From assembly GCA_028583685.1 (NCBI GenBank), contig JAMXIF010001253.1:73777461-73841460 (forward strand): a stretch of 64,000 nucleotides of DNA, written 5' to 3'. The notes below the pieces were generated by a model that saw only the letters and a list, made by a program, of their open reading frames with translations, was not told the DNA's origin and did no database searches. Shown here piece by piece: positions 11,940-23,044 of this stretch (its first letter is position 1; each line of letters opens with the position of its first letter). The position numbers and the translations under genes are program-made. The DNA comes from Petaurus breviceps papuanus (taxonomy: Eukaryota; Chordata; Mammalia; Diprotodontia; Petauridae).

Positions 11940-12350
11940 AGATCATAGGTTGATGTACAGTTGCAAGAGATCTTAGAGTCATAAATTCAACCACTTCATA
12001 TTACAGATGAGAAAACTGAGGCCTACAGTCAATTAAGTACCTACTATGTGCTGAACACTGTACTAACTGCTGGGGATGCAAAGAAAGTCATTTCCCCCCC
12101 CCCCAAAAAAAAAAAGAAATCAGTCTTTGCTTTCAAGGAACTCGATATCTAATAGGAGAGACAACATACAAACAGCTATATCTGAACGACTCATATACAA
12201 GATAAATTGGAAATAATAAAAGGATGGCACCAAAATTAAGAAGTAATTAACAGAGGTTAAGTGACTTGCCAGTGGGTCACACAGTTAATGCCTTACTATT
12301 TGAACTCAAGGCTTCCTATCTTCACTTCCAGAGTTCTATCCAATACCCCT
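11940..12350 (-). mobile_element. MIR split by a LINE-2 3' end
   Basis: The complemented MIR body is present at 11950-12024 ('agatgagaaaactgaggcct') and resumes at 12245-12345 ('aggttaagtgacttgccagt'). Between them (12026-12240) is a minus-strand LINE-2 tail: 'agtacctactatgtgctgaa', 'ggggatgcaaagaaag' and 'acaacatacaaacagctata'. The MIR must be older than that LINE-2 insertion. A C-run and A-run lie at 12096-12116. Confidence 0.75.
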
Positions 12351-12999
12351 TACTTGAAACAAAAGAAACTCATTTATTATAATCCATGATGAAAATGATC
12401 CAAATTCCATTCATCGTTATTGAAAAACTTATGACAGAACTGTTTCCGAGTTATTATTTGGGCTTTCTGGACATTTTCTGGGTGTGGATTGACTTCCAGA
12501 GAAGTTTTCCTGTTTGCTTTTGTGTTACCCCACCCCCTCCAAACGTCCTCCCTTTGCATTTTTGCCAGGTTTACAAAAGATTTTCAGATATTATTCAACA
12601 CACAAAAATGCCACTTGACCTGAATAAAGAGGATTGTCTCCATTCACTTTCATCCTGAGGCTCCTAGACATTCCCAGCCACACCTTCTCCTGAAACTCCT
12701 TCCCATCTCTGCCAGCACCAGCCTATAGCAAATACACTGAAATTCCCATTAAAGTCAGAACAAAATAGGACCAGAAAAGGGAAGCACTAACTTTTCCTTA
12801 CAACATTTACTCTGGAAAGGAGAGAGAGCCAGTTAGCATGTGTTCCACTTTTCTGGGAAAGAGAAGAAAAAAACTTCTGGGGTGTCTCTAGCATGTGTAT
12901 ATGTTGTAGATAAGAGGCATACAGGGACCAGACCCTCAGATCAGTCCAAGGAATAGATTATAAAAAGAAGTATCTACCTATTGAACTTGCCAGTGGGAT
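12351..12999. other. unannotated DNA
   Basis: No repeat family was recognised. A 90-codon + frame and a 60-codon - frame overlap at 12377-12658 and lack motifs. They are judged to be chance frames. Confidence 0.4.
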
Positions 13000-13686
13000 G
13001 TCCCATAGGCATCTTGTTCCACATGTCAAAAGGAATTCCATCCTCTTAATCAGATTTGTCTTCTAATCATCCTACATTATTTGCTCTCCCTAATACCTCC
13101 CCTCCCTATTTCCAATCAGTTACAAAGTCCAGCCCAATACTACTTTCCTGATATTTCTCACACCTATCCCCTTTAATTCCTACCCAAACCACACCCAACC
13201 TAATTCAGGCCCTCATCGCCTCTTGCCTGGATTATTGCAATAGTCTCCTAACTCCTCAAGATTCAGTCTTCTCCAATCCAGCTTCTACAGAGGTGCCAAA
13301 TTTATATGCCTAAATAAAGCTCATGGTGAGTTTTGACCATATCACTTCTCTGCCCAAAAAAACCGCCCAATGGTTCACACTATGTTACCCCCAGAATAGT
13401 ATATATAAACTCCTCTGTTTGGCATTTAATGTCCTTCACAGTTTGGCTTCAGCCTATTTTTCCCCCAGGCTTATTATGTATTCTTTCTCCTCATAAACTG
13501 TATATTCTAGACAAATTGGCCTACTTGTTTCTCATAAATCATGTGCCATCTCTCATTCTCATGTCTTTGCACAGGCTTTCTGTCTCCTATGCATGGAATA
13601 TTCTCTTTCCTCAATTCAACCTTTCAGAATCCCTGTTTTTTGTCAGGACTTCTCTCTCAGCAATTTGGAACTGTTGTCCCCAAGGG

Positions 13687-13997
13687 CTATGAAACTGTGC
13701 ATACACTTTGATCTAGCAATACCACTACTAGGTCTATATCCCAAAGAGATTTTTAAAAAAAGAAAAGGACCTATTTATACAAAAATATTTATAGGAACTC
13801 TTTTTGTAATGGTAAAGAACTGGAAACTGAGGGGAAGTTTGTCAATTGGAGAATGGTTGAACAAGTTGTGGCATATGATTGTAATGAAATATTATTGTGC
13901 TATAAGAAATAACAAGCAGGATAATTTCAGAAAAACCTGGAAAGACTTACATGAACTGATGAAGAGTGAAGTAAGCAGAACCAGGAGAACATTGTAG
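13687..13997 (+). pseudogene. L1 ORF2 C-terminal fragment
   Basis: About 103 codons remain open and read IPLLGLYPKEIF, KNWKLRGSLSIGEWLNKLWH and YCAIRNNKQDNFRKTWKDLHE, ending at the ORF2 stop. This is the C-terminal segment downstream of the cysteine-rich region. Endonuclease and reverse-transcriptase domains are absent, so it cannot act on its own. The frame continues upstream into LINE-2 sequence only by chance. Confidence 0.9.
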
Positions 13998-14155
13998 ACA
14001 GTAACAGCAAAATTGGATAATGAATAACTATGGATGAATGACATCTATTCTCAGTAATACAGTGATCCAAGACAATCTCAAAGGACTCTTGATAAAAAAT
14101 TCTATCCACATCCAGAGAAAGAACTAATAAAATCTGAATGCAGATAGGAGCATAC

Positions 14156-14309
14156 TCTTCCTTCCTTTCTTCCTTCCTTCCTTCCTTCCTTCTTTCCTTC
14201 CTTCCTTCCTTCCTTCCTTCCTTCCTTCCTTCTTTCCTTCCTTCCTTCCTTCCTTCCTTCCTTCCTTCCTTCCTTCCTTCCTTCCTTCCTTCCTTCCTTC
14301 CTTCCTTCC
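14156..14309 (+). repeat. (TTCC)n microsatellite
   Basis: About 38 tetranucleotide units with two TTTC interruptions, followed by irregular pyrimidine to about 14370. Translations on both strands give 90-150-codon frames of repeated S/F/L/P or K/E/G/R, which are artefacts. Confidence 0.97.
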
Positions 14310-14719
14310 CCGCTTTCTCTTCCTTCCTCTCTTTCTCTTCCTCTCTTCCTTCTTTCCTTTCTTTTGTTTTCTTCCACAAAATGGCCAATATGGAAATGTT
14401 TTACATGTATAACTTACATCAGATTGCTTCACATCTCAGGGAAGGGGGAGGGAAGGGAGGGATAGAATTTGGCACTAAAAACTTTTTTAAATTAATGCTA
14501 AAAATTCTTTTTACATGTGATTGGGGAAAAGATAAAATATTATATTTTTAAAATGGACTCCTTTCTCAAGTGTGAGGCCTTTTGTGAACTCTCCAGTTAT
14601 TATTTTTCTCCCCTCCTTTCTAAATCCCCAAATGATTTTGTATTTATCTCTCACATAATTTGTATTTACTTACCTGTTTAAACACAGCTTTTCAGTAGAT
14701 TGTAAAATCCTTTAGTCAG

Positions 14720-14955
14720 GAAGATGTGAGTTCCAAGATGGCCTCACTTAATAGAGGTGTAAGCCTGGGCAGATCACTTAACCTTGGTTTGCCTCAGTTT
14801 CCTCATTTATAAAATGGGAACTAGAACTATAATAGCACCTACCTCCCAAGGTTTTTGTGAGGATCAAATGAGATTTTAATTGTAAAGATTATAGTTGTAC
14901 AGTACCTGGTACATAGTAATTTTATATAAATGTTAATTATTACTATTATTAGTAG
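14720..14955 (+). mobile_element. MIR-type CORE-SINE
   Basis: Ordered landmarks are 'cagatcacttaaccttggtt', 'tgcctcagtttcctcattta', 'tgtgaggatcaaatgagatt' and 'tataaatgttaattattact'. Nearly full length at the 3' side. Confidence 0.82.
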
Positions 14956-15237
14956 TATGGTGCAGAGAAGATGGTAGGCATTTAATAAATGCTTCTTTGA
15001 AAGAATGAATGAATTGATGAATGCATGTATGAATGAATGAAGAAATTTCACAGGATTAGAGAGGGGTGCTAACTCATCTTCTTTTGAATTAAAAGTCAAA
15101 TGAACTTTTCCACTTCAGGAAAATGAGTTAGACTTAGACATCTTATCTCTCAATTAGTTCAAGAAATGCCTTTCCCCCTCCCCCGGGGCTATAGAGTGGG
15201 AAGAACAACATTACTACTCACACTGTTTGGATGAGTC

Positions 15238-15470
15238 CTGAGTCACTAACACTAATCCTCCTTGTGAGATAGAGGACCACCAAGCCTAGGACTAACTTTG
15301 TGTCCTAAAGTCCTCGGGATTTTATCATTTGACCAGCCTCTACACCCACCGTGGCCCTAGGGCACTGATTCCAGACCTGATTAAGCAGAACACTAATCCT
15401 TCTGTAGAGATAAAGGACCACCAAGCCTAGCCCTACTATTGTGTCCTAAAATCCTCTGAGCCGTCTGGAT
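15238..15470 (+). repeat. two-copy tandem duplication, period 141 bp
   Basis: The block 'actaatcc', then 'gaccaccaagcctag', then 'tgtcctaaa', then 'tcct' occurs at 15251-15330 and again at 15392-15471. Both copies have diverged by several substitutions and small indels. No family recognised. Confidence 0.75.
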
Positions 15471-15534
15471 ACATGCCATACATAGCCCTAAGCATTCTCG
15501 TATCCTTGGGACTTCCTGGCTTACCTAGTCACCC

Positions 15535-15800
15535 AGCCCCTGATTTTCTTATTTTCTCCCCTAATTAAAGTGTGAATTCCTTGACAGAAGAGAAGGTTTC
15601 CATTTTTTAATTTGCATCCCCATAACTTAGCACAGTGATTAACACATAGAAAGTACTTATTAAATGTTTTTCTTTCATTTATCTGTCAAGCTGCTTTACC
15701 TTGTATATGTTTAATATTCATTTATCTGTATAAATGTGTTTTCCTCTCAGCAGATATGTGCTTTGAAGGCAGGAATGGCTTTTGGTTTTGTTTCTCTAGC
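15535..15800 (+). mobile_element. LINE-2 tail fragments
   Basis: 'taattaaagtgtgaattcct' followed by 'cttagcacagtgattaacac' and 'tacttattaaatgt' is a LINE-2 3' end. A second similar tail-like stretch ('tttgaaggcaggaatggctt') follows at 15750-15790. Confidence 0.6.
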
Positions 15801-15824
15801 CCAATCTTAGTTCCAGGTACATCT

Positions 15825-17655
15825 AGGTGGGTGTCCCCCAAGGTTCTTTCTTGGGTTCTCTTCTACTATTTAGCTTAGTGATTTTACTGGTCTATGTAGA
15901 TGACTCTCAGGTCTATTAATCCATCCCTAATCTGTCGCCTGACCTCCAGTCTCTCAGTCCCTGGAAGAACTCAAACTGTGGACATTTTACACCCAATATA
16001 TTGAAAAGTGAACTCATTATCTTACCTCTTCCCTCCCCCTAAACCTTTCCCTCTTCCTAATTTCCCTGTTATTGGCCAGGGCTCTACCTCATGTGTCATC
16101 CTCACCTCTTCACTCTCTCTTATAACCCTCCTCCTCCCCCCATGCCAATTTGTTGCCAAGTCCTATTGATTATACCTTTATGGCATTTCTTGTACATGCC
16201 CCAATTTCTCCTCTGACACTGCCCCTATCCTGATGTAGTCCCTCCTTATCCTTAGATTTTTGCAATGGCCTTCTGGTCACTTTCTTGGTCTCAAGTCTCT
16301 ATTTCAGTCCATTTGCCAAATTGATTTCCCTATAATTGAGATCTGACCAAATCATTCTTGCATTCAATAAACTCCAGAGGCTTCTTATGACATCCAGGAT
16401 CAAATATAAAAAATCCTTGCTTTGCCTTTTAAAGTCCTTCATGACCTGGTCTGGTCCCTTCCTTCCTTTACAATCTTCCTAACACTTTACTCCTCTCCAT
16501 GTATGCCATTATCTAGTGATTCTAGCCTTCTTGCTGTGTCTTGCACAATATACTCTATTGCCCAACTCCATACATCCATGTATCACCCCCATCCCTGGAA
16601 TTCTATCCCTCCTTGTCTCCACTTCTGACTTCCCTGACTGCCTTCAAGTCTCAATTACAATCCCATCTTCTCAAGAAATTTTTCATGAATCTCCAACATG
16701 CCTAGGGTCTAGATATAATCTCTGAGATTATATCCAATTTATCCTGTGTGTATGTGTGCACATACATATATGTGTGGGATACGCAGACCCTAACCCAAAT
16801 CGACTACACTGAGACCTCCCAAAGTAAAGGTAGAAAGATTTATTAGAATCTCGAGAGAAGCAGGCGGTCCAGTCTCTGGAACAATGCCCAGGAGAGGAGG
16901 CTACGGCCATACAGAAGCTAAATAAGCAAGCGTTACATGCCCCTCCCAAATATTAACATAATTATTACTAATGAGATTCTCATTTTGTTAGAAAATATAG
17001 ATAATACATTAGGTCCATTACACAAGTGCAGTAAGACCTCAGAATACTGAACCCCCTTTCAGTCCAACCTAGATACACCCTTATCTGGGCCTGAGTACCC
17101 CAAGGCCACTGTCTGTTTCCTGATTGGTTAAATCCACCTGCTGCTGCTAGCTCCTTCCATTCTACATTATTTCATTTTAGTATTATCTAGGAGTTTTCTG
17201 GGAATTAGGGACTTAACTTCTTCCCAAGACTACTGCCTCAACTCTTCCCAAGGCTACTGTCTGGTACTTTTTTATCAGCAGTTTTGTTAAGCAATTCTTG
17301 CAGTTCTATAGAAACTTAACTCTTTTATGGTAAGCTAGGTGAGAAGGGCTGACTAGAATAGAGCAACTATACAGAAAGATTTCTGAAGTTTCAAAGTCAC
17401 ATAATTTCTAGAAAATGGAAACTTAGGCCTAAGGACTTACTTACTTTAGCAGATAGTCTCTGAGAAACCACACTTTTACCTTTCCCATACAATACATATA
17501 TATATATATTTTTTTTTTTCTTGGAATATAGTTATTTGCATGTTGTCTCTCTCCCACTCTCCCCAGACTCTGAGCTCCTTGAGAACAAGGCTTGTTTTTG
17601 TCCTTTTTTGTATACCTAACACTTAGTATTGGCATATAGGACTTGATTTAATAAA
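15825..17655 (+). mobile_element. LINE-2 (ORF2 3' half and tail) interrupted by a solo LTR
   Basis: At 15828 the sequence reads 'gggtgtcccccaaggttctt', encoding GVPQGS, the reverse-transcriptase motif upstream of the catalytic Asp pair in LINE-2. It continues through ORF2 to about 16735 and into the 3' UTR. After the LTR at 16771-17491 the tail resumes at 17520 ('atttgcatgttgtctctctc', 'tgagctccttgagaacaagg', 'aataaatgcttac'). LINE-2 is therefore older than the LTR insertion. Confidence 0.85.
16771..17491 (-). mobile_element. solo LTR of an endogenous retrovirus-like element
   Basis: Termini TGTGTGGG and CCCATACA form a short inverted pair. The flanking ATACATATA occurs on both sides (16762-16770 and 17492-17500), though the TA-rich context makes its exact length uncertain. 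On the minus strand an AATAAA signal lies at 16839-16844, giving the orientation. No internal retroviral region remains, as expected after recombination between two LTRs. Class is unresolved. A fossil, inserted in LINE-2. Confidence 0.75.
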
Positions 17656-17659
17656 TGCT

Positions 17660-17845
17660 TACTTAAATGAAAGGAAAGAAGGAAGGAAGGAGAGAGGGAA
17701 GGAGGGAAGAACATTTCATGAGAATGGGGAAAAGTGGCAATCCAGATCTTCCTTTTGAGTAGAAACTAGAGTAATTGTTCCAGCTCAGGAAAAACAAACA
17801 TACAAACTGAGGAGTCCCAGAAGCAGTATGAGTCAAGCTGATCTA
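17660..17845 (+). other. purine-rich stretch
   Basis: GGAAGG-like low-complexity sequence at 17668-17710 follows the LINE-2 tail. The remainder was not recognised. Confidence 0.5.
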
Positions 17846-17847
17846 AA

Positions 17848-18345
17848 AATGTGAGAAATTATAAGAAATGATGAGCAGGCAGATTTCAGAAAAACCTGGA
17901 AAGACTTTGATGGAATGATGCTGAGTGAAGTGAGCAGAACCCAGGGAAAATTATACACAGTAACAGTAAAATTGTGCTCTGATCAATTATGATAGACTTA
18001 GTTTTTCTCAGCAATACAATGATCAAAGAAAATTCCAAAAGTCTCATGATGGAAAATGCTGTTCACATCCAGAGAAAGAAATATGGGGTCTGAATGCAGA
18101 TCAAAGCATACTATTTTCACTTTTCCCCCTTATTTCCCCCTCTTTTGTTTTGTTTCTTCTTTCACAATATCACTATTGTGGAAATATGTTTAACATGATT
18201 GCACATATATAACCTATATAAGATTATTTGGTGTCTTGGGTGGGAGAAGGGAGAAAAATTTGGAACTCAAAATATTATACAAATGAAAGTTGAAAACTAT
18301 CATTATATAGAATTGGAAAAAATAAAATGCTATTTACATTTTTTT
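17848..18345 (+). mobile_element. 5'-truncated L1 3' end
   Basis: Parallels 13905-14555: 'cagatttcagaaaaacctgg', 'gtgagcagaacccaggg', 'cacatccagagaaagaaata', 'ggaaaaaataaaatgctat'. It retains only the last codons of ORF2 and the 3' UTR. The pyrimidine-rich tract here (18115-18170) has not expanded into a microsatellite. Confidence 0.88.
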
Positions 18346-18469
18346 AATTTAAACAAAAAGTAGAGAAGTGCCTTCAAACTGTAATTCCTAGTCCTTGATG
18401 GACTTCCTTTTATTCCACCACCTAGAGACCACATTACTACAAATTAAAAATGAAGGTTATTAAAGGTCC

Positions 18470-18615
18470 TCTACTCTGACTCCTTATTTTATGGATAGGG
18501 AATCAGAATCCCAGAGAATTAAGTGAATTTACCAAGGTCATAGATGTAGAAAGTTACAGAGCTGGGATTTGAGCTTGTGTCCTTTGACTCCAAAGCTAGT
18601 CCACTTTCTTACCAT
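18470..18615 (-). mobile_element. MIR-type CORE-SINE
   Basis: The complemented body: 'tatggatagggaatcagaat', 'accaaggtcatagatg', 'gatttgagcttgtgtccttt'. Confidence 0.75.
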
Positions 18616-18739
18616 CCTAAGCATCCTCTGTGATGATGCATTCCTGAACTGAACACTGTGTTGTAATATTATAATATTGTAAATATTGTAATGTTGTAAA
18701 TGACCCATTGCATAAATGCATTAAGATATGAGAAGTGTA

Positions 18740-18995
18740 AGTGACTAAAGTGTAATTAAGCTGAATTGGACCTTTACCAAGTCATGAAAACAGGGAAATT
18801 CCAAGCAGGCATGGAGCCTGTGACATTTAATTATTTATATGAGTCCTTACCAAACAAGGAAGCATTTTTATACATGTGGAATATGGATAAAATGCACACC
18901 AAGGCCAATCTTGAAGGAGAAAACCAGTCACAAAAGGGCAATATAAGCCTGAGGCCTATTATAGTTCCAACAGAATGTCTGTATATAATCCTCAA
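18740..18995. other. non-repetitive stretch, candidate conserved non-coding DNA
   Basis: No repeat family was recognised. It is flanked by repeats and holds several TAATTA/ATTTAATTATTTA-type homeodomain-like cores. A 112-codon frame spans 18766-19104 but includes T-rich low complexity and no motif. Conservation is unverified. Confidence 0.25.
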
Positions 18996-19452
18996 TGTTT
19001 TTTTGTTTGTTTGTTCATTTGTTTTTAGCTTCTTACTAGCAAACTCTTTTTCTCTTGCTGATATCCTCCTAGAAGATCAGTCAAATGCCTCCTGCAATAG
19101 CTGAGCAAGATGTGAGGCCCAGCATGATAACCATGTTTTCACATGCTCTGGGGGCAGTTCTATACAGATATAGCTATGTGTTCTGTTCAGGTGGCCAAGC
19201 AATAAGGTATTTGTATATATGTCTTATCTAATTTTTGATACTTCATGAAAAGACCAGAGCAACTGACTCAAAAGAATAGCCTTTCTCTTGAGAAAAGGGA
19301 CTATTCATCAGTGTCTAGTCTCCTTTAGCAGGTTCTAATATAACTATGTTGCTGATGAGATTTTTGCTCGTAATTTTTGCTCAGATTTCTGACCTCAGAG
19401 ACAGTTCTTTACATCTTTTCATACCATCTATGTTGGAAAATGTAGGTTATTT

Positions 19453-19624
19453 TATTTTGTTTTATTTTTTTTTTTTGGAGAGGCGAAGGCAGTGCAATTG
19501 GGGGTTAAGTGACTTGCCCACGGTCACACAGCTAGTAAGTATTAAGTGTCTGAGGTCAAATTTGAACTCAGGTCCTCCTGACTCCAGGGTCAGTGCTCTA
19601 TTCACTGCTCCACCTTGCTGCCCC
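19453..19624 (-). mobile_element. short A-tailed SINE with 15-bp TSD
   Basis: Poly(T) near the left end, then 'agtgacttgcccacggtcac' and 'caggtcctcctgactccagg', ending 'ccaccttgctgcccc'. Flanks AAATGTAGGTTATTT (19438-19452) and AAATGAAGGTTATTT (19625-19639) match at 14 of 15 positions. Confidence 0.9.
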
Positions 19625-19779
19625 AAATGAAGGTTATTTAAAAAAATTTTTTTTAATTAAGAAAAGAACACAAGGTCATCTCCATGTAACCAAGAGATGT
19701 TAGAGTAGGACATTAGTAGAGAGACTAAAATTAATTACAGATTTAGATAATAATTTACACCACTTCTCACAACAGCCCT

Positions 19780-20045
19780 TAGTAGCCAGTATAGGTATTA
19801 TTATCCCATGGTACAAATGAAGAAACTGAGATTCAGAGACCCTGTCTCTGAGATCAGCATGTCTAGTAGATAAAGAGTTGGCCTTGACTCCAAGGTTTAA
19901 ACCTCTAACCTGTTTAAGTCATGTCTCTGAATATTTTGACTATGTGACCCTGGACTAGTCTCTTGAATTCTCAGTGTTCCTCAGCAATTCTCTAAGATTA
20001 TAAATTACAGAAGATTTGCTAATCTGCATTGATTAGATGAGTTTC
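19780..20045 (+). mobile_element. MIR-like SINE pieces
   Basis: A minus-strand MIR trace is at 19795-19845 ('acaaatgaagaaactgagat'). It is followed by a + strand piece (19940-20040) with 'tgaccctggactagtctctt' and 'caattctctaagattataaa', a SINE variant also visible at 48850-48930. Both are partial. Confidence 0.5.
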
Positions 20046-20431
20046 CAAATACTAATCAAGTTACAGCCATGGACCATAATCCCCTCAAAAACTGACTTAT
20101 GAGATCAAATGGTATCACAGTTTAACCCAAGCACAACAAACATTATAACAGAAAACAAATAAAATAAATGGGAATATTGGCCAGAAAGAACTGGGCCCAA
20201 GCCCTGCCCATGGATACTTGCTATGAGAAGTGCCTGGAGCATTTCTTTAAGACCATAAGTAGAAAACAATTGCAAATCTTCATTGATAGAGGGAATTTAG
20301 GTGTGGGACACACCACCCACCCACCAAGACATAGTTGATGGGATTATGTATGGCTCAATCCAAGTACTGCAGTTACAAGGAATAAAATAAATGGAGAAAT
20401 AGGTTAAGGATAATTGGGGAAAACCTAGTCT

Positions 20432-20490
20432 ATCAATTAATAAATGTTTATTAAGTGCCAGGCACTGAGCTAAGCACTGGAACAAATGAC
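20432..20490 (-). mobile_element. LINE-2 3' tip
   Basis: 'aaatgtttattaagtgccag' followed by 'gcactgagctaagcactgg' is the complemented end of LINE-2. Confidence 0.75.
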
Positions 20491-20715
20491 ATAACTCACG
20501 CTGAGCACATTTGTGGTACAAAGCTTGACTTCAAGCAAAAATCTAAAACAGGTCTTAAGCCAGTATTCATGAATTTGTCTTTTAAAAAATATTTTCATGA
20601 TTGTATTTGAATTTTATTGATTATCTTTGTGATCCTGTCTCTTTCATTTTATGCATTTAAGAACATTACTCTGAGTAGTCCATAAGCTTCACCAGAAGGC
20701 CAAAGGGATCCATGA

Positions 20716-20716
<1 letters not shown>

Positions 20717-20761
<45 letters not shown>
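20717..20761 (+). repeat. (CA)n microsatellite
   Basis: About 22 perfect CA units. Confidence 0.97.
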
Positions 20762-20763
<2 letters not shown>

Positions 20764-20968
20764 ACCTCTGACCTAGAAGAACATAAGTGGAAGCTTCTCT
20801 GGCTCATGTTGGCCTTTGGCTTTTTTTATTTTTCTCATTTTGTTGCATGAGTTGGATGATGAAATAGAGAGAAACTGACCAGGAACCAGGAAGAAAGGAT
20901 CAGGGTTTGAAAGGCTACACTGATTATTAAAAACAAAAACAAAAAACAAACAAAAAAAAACACCCCTC

Positions 20969-21575
20969 TGTAATGGTAATAGAAATTTGAAGATCTTCCC
21001 TGCCCCTTAATAAGTCTAAACTGAACTTGAGGACCTTTCCTGATTTGAAAACATACTCTGCCCCTTAATAGGCTGCATGTGCTCACCTGGAGCCTGTTGT
21101 GGGAGGCTTGTTTTTCAGGAAGGCACAACTTTTGTTACTTTGTAGTCAAGTGGGTCAGGAGGGTTGTGATGCTCTCTGACCCTGGAGAAAGCTATGTATA
21201 CCTCTGAGGTGAGGTTTTACTGGGGGTCACTTTGGCAAGAGCTGTGTGATTTGACCAGATCCCCTGGCTTTGAACACCCAGATGTTGGTGCTTCTCTCTC
21301 AGGTGGCTAACTAGGTATGGATGTAATGGTCAGGGCCAGAAGCCCTGTCTGCTGAATTGTGTTATTTTCTCTATACTTTTGTCTGCTTTTAATTTCTGTT
21401 TGCATGCTCTGAAGTTCAGGGTGCTGACTTTCCCCCCCGAACTAGTTAAATGATATATGTTTGATTGATTAAAGTAAGTTTGTTAACCCATTTTGAGTTG
21501 CTTTCCTTTAGAAAAGCAGATCGAAGAACCTGTGCTAGCAGCCATCCTGGGTATCCTAGGGTGCTTGCTGCTATA
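20969..21575 (+). mobile_element. solo LTR, same family as 34465-34997
   Basis: Begins TGTAAT and ends in a decayed TATA where its relative ends TACA. The flanks CCCTC and CCCGC differ at one base, fitting a 5-bp duplication. It shares blocks such as 'gggaggcttgtttttcag' and 'aacccattttgagttgcttt' with the copy at 34465-34997, in the same order. It is about 75 bases longer, apparently from an internal duplication near its 5' side. No internal region remains. Fossil; it looks somewhat older than its relative. Confidence 0.82.
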
Positions 21576-21935
21576 CCCGCCAAAAAAAAAATGCTGCACT
21601 GAATTCTACTGAAGTAAATAGAATGGGTTTATATATGGTTTGTCTTAGGATGATCTACCTGAAAGCCAAACTGAACTAATATTCAGTGCTAGGAGGAGTG
21701 GGTAGGAGAGTAGCACCTAGATCTTGTGATCCTATAGTTGGGAGCTGTCATTATAAGCCCTGTAGTTAAAATACCACAACCCCCCAAAACAACAACAAAA
21801 GTCAGCACACAGAAATGGAAGAATATGTCAGAAAATGTTTATCCTTAGCAATCATCAGGCTATTCTTCTAGAATACTTTACCTGGTTCTGCGTTCCCTAA
21901 CTAAAGTGAGATGTGGTGAACTTAAGAGGTAGTTG
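21576..21935. other. unannotated DNA
   Basis: Begins with an A-run (21582-21590) next to the LTR. The LTR's left flank (20930-20960) is also A/C-rich, so it may have landed in an A-rich tail. Nothing else was recognised. Confidence 0.35.
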
Positions 21936-21944
21936 GATGGACTG

Positions 21945-22085
21945 ATGTAATTTTACAGCTGGCAGAGATCTTAGAATCTAGGTCAATCCTTTGAGGTTAA
22001 ATGGTTTATGTAAAGGTCATATAATTTGCTAATGGTAGAGATGAAAGTAGAAGACCAGATCATTTGATTTTGGAAACAGTGTTCT
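21945..22085 (-). mobile_element. MIR-type SINE fragment
   Basis: 'ctggcagagatcttagaatc' and 'aaggtcatataatttgctaa' match the complemented MIR body. Confidence 0.6.
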
Positions 22086-22269
22086 CTTATGTTACAGATG
22101 ACTGACCGAGTTGAATTAATGACCTTTGAGACAAGGTTAAAGGAAGTGAAATTATTCATTCCAGGGGAAAAGGTTCTTGGATGATTTTAGTAAAAATTTT
22201 CACATTTAAGAAAGTCTGTCACATAAATGATGCTAACCAGCTGTTATCCACAAAGAGGCATGGATAACA

Positions 22270-22470
22270 TGGCTAGTGGTTTTGGAAGAGTGTTGTACTT
22301 GGAGTCAAAAGATTTGGTGAAGTCCCTGTAAAGCATCATTCAAGTAATTTTCCCCCATTTGAATCTCAGTTTCTTCATTTGTACAATGGGGATAATAATA
22401 TTGTTTTGCCTGCTTTATAGGGTTGTTGTAAGAAAAGGTGAAAAGAATTATCTAAGTCTGTTATTAATTT
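22270..22470 (+). mobile_element. MIR-type SINE
   Basis: 'gtgttgtacttggagtcaaa', 'atctcagtttcttcatttgt' and 'caatggggataataatattg' are in order. Confidence 0.75.
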
Positions 22471-22579
22471 TAGCCTCTCTACTAATGTCCTACTCCAGCA
22501 TCTCTTGGTTATATGGAAATGACCCAATATTTTTTTAATTAGAAAAAATCTTTTTTTTTCATAATCTATATTTTCCAAT

Positions 22580-22785
22580 ATAGACAGCATGGTATGATGG
22601 AACCCTGTCTCTGAGGGCAGAAAACCAAGTTTCAAATCCCATTTCTGACATTTATTACCTGTGTGGCCTAGGACAAGCCACTTAACTTGCCTTAGCCTTG
22701 GTTTCTTCATCTGTAATGTGAGGAGGTTGGATTGGATGGCCTCTGAGGTGCCTTTTAGCTCTAAATCTACAATCCCTCTAAATCT
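22580..22785 (+). mobile_element. MIR-type SINE, 'ggatggcctctgag' variant
   Basis: Body 'aagccacttaacttgcctta' then 'ttggattggatggcctctga' and 'ttttagctctaaatctacaa'. This 3' variant recurs at 23045-23230, 40720-40880, 44480-44655 and 58150-58340. Confidence 0.78.
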
Positions 22786-23044
22786 CCCCCTCCTAGAGTT
22801 CTACTCCCAAATATAAAGAGAAAAAAAAAATAAATCTGTCATGTTCACCAAGTTCAACATTAAATGCAATGATTCAAGCGCACTCACTGAGGTACTCAAA
22901 GCAAGAAGGTGCATTCTCCTTCTTTGGGGCCAAGCACCGCCATTATACTTTTACAGCATTTAGTTAAAATTTTGTTGCTATTCTTTTCATTCTCATTATG
23001 GTCATTGTGATTGGTTTTCCTGCTTGTGTTTACTTTATTCTGCA

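Larger units (their letters stand above)
13683..14555 (+). mobile_element. 5'-truncated L1 3' end with TTCC expansion
   Basis: Begins within the last part of ORF2 and runs through the 3' UTR to 'ggggaaaagataaaatatta'. The translated end matches the same region of the full-length L1 at 31100-31440. A (TTCC)n array at 14156-14309 lies within the 3' UTR, where this L1 type carries a pyrimidine-rich tract, so the array probably grew from that tract. Confidence 0.9.
13000..14705 (+). mobile_element. LINE-2 interrupted by L1
   Basis: LINE-2 sequence runs 13000-13682, including 'ccctcatcgcctcttgcctg' followed by 'gattattgcaatagtctcc'. It resumes at about 14556-14705 ('tttgtatttatctctcacat'). The L1 fragment at 13683-14555 sits between them in the same orientation. 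Part of a 119-codon frame (13333-13692) is decayed LINE-2 3' coding sequence. Confidence 0.75.

Noticed and set aside
14102-14551. Frames of 91-153 codons rich in K/E/G/R or S/F/L/P
   Set aside because: They are translations of the (TTCC)n microsatellite in an L1 3' UTR.
20717-20761. Regular short repeats suggestive of an array
   Set aside because: A plain CA microsatellite. No spaced palindromic repeats of CRISPR type occur anywhere, and the window is mammalian.
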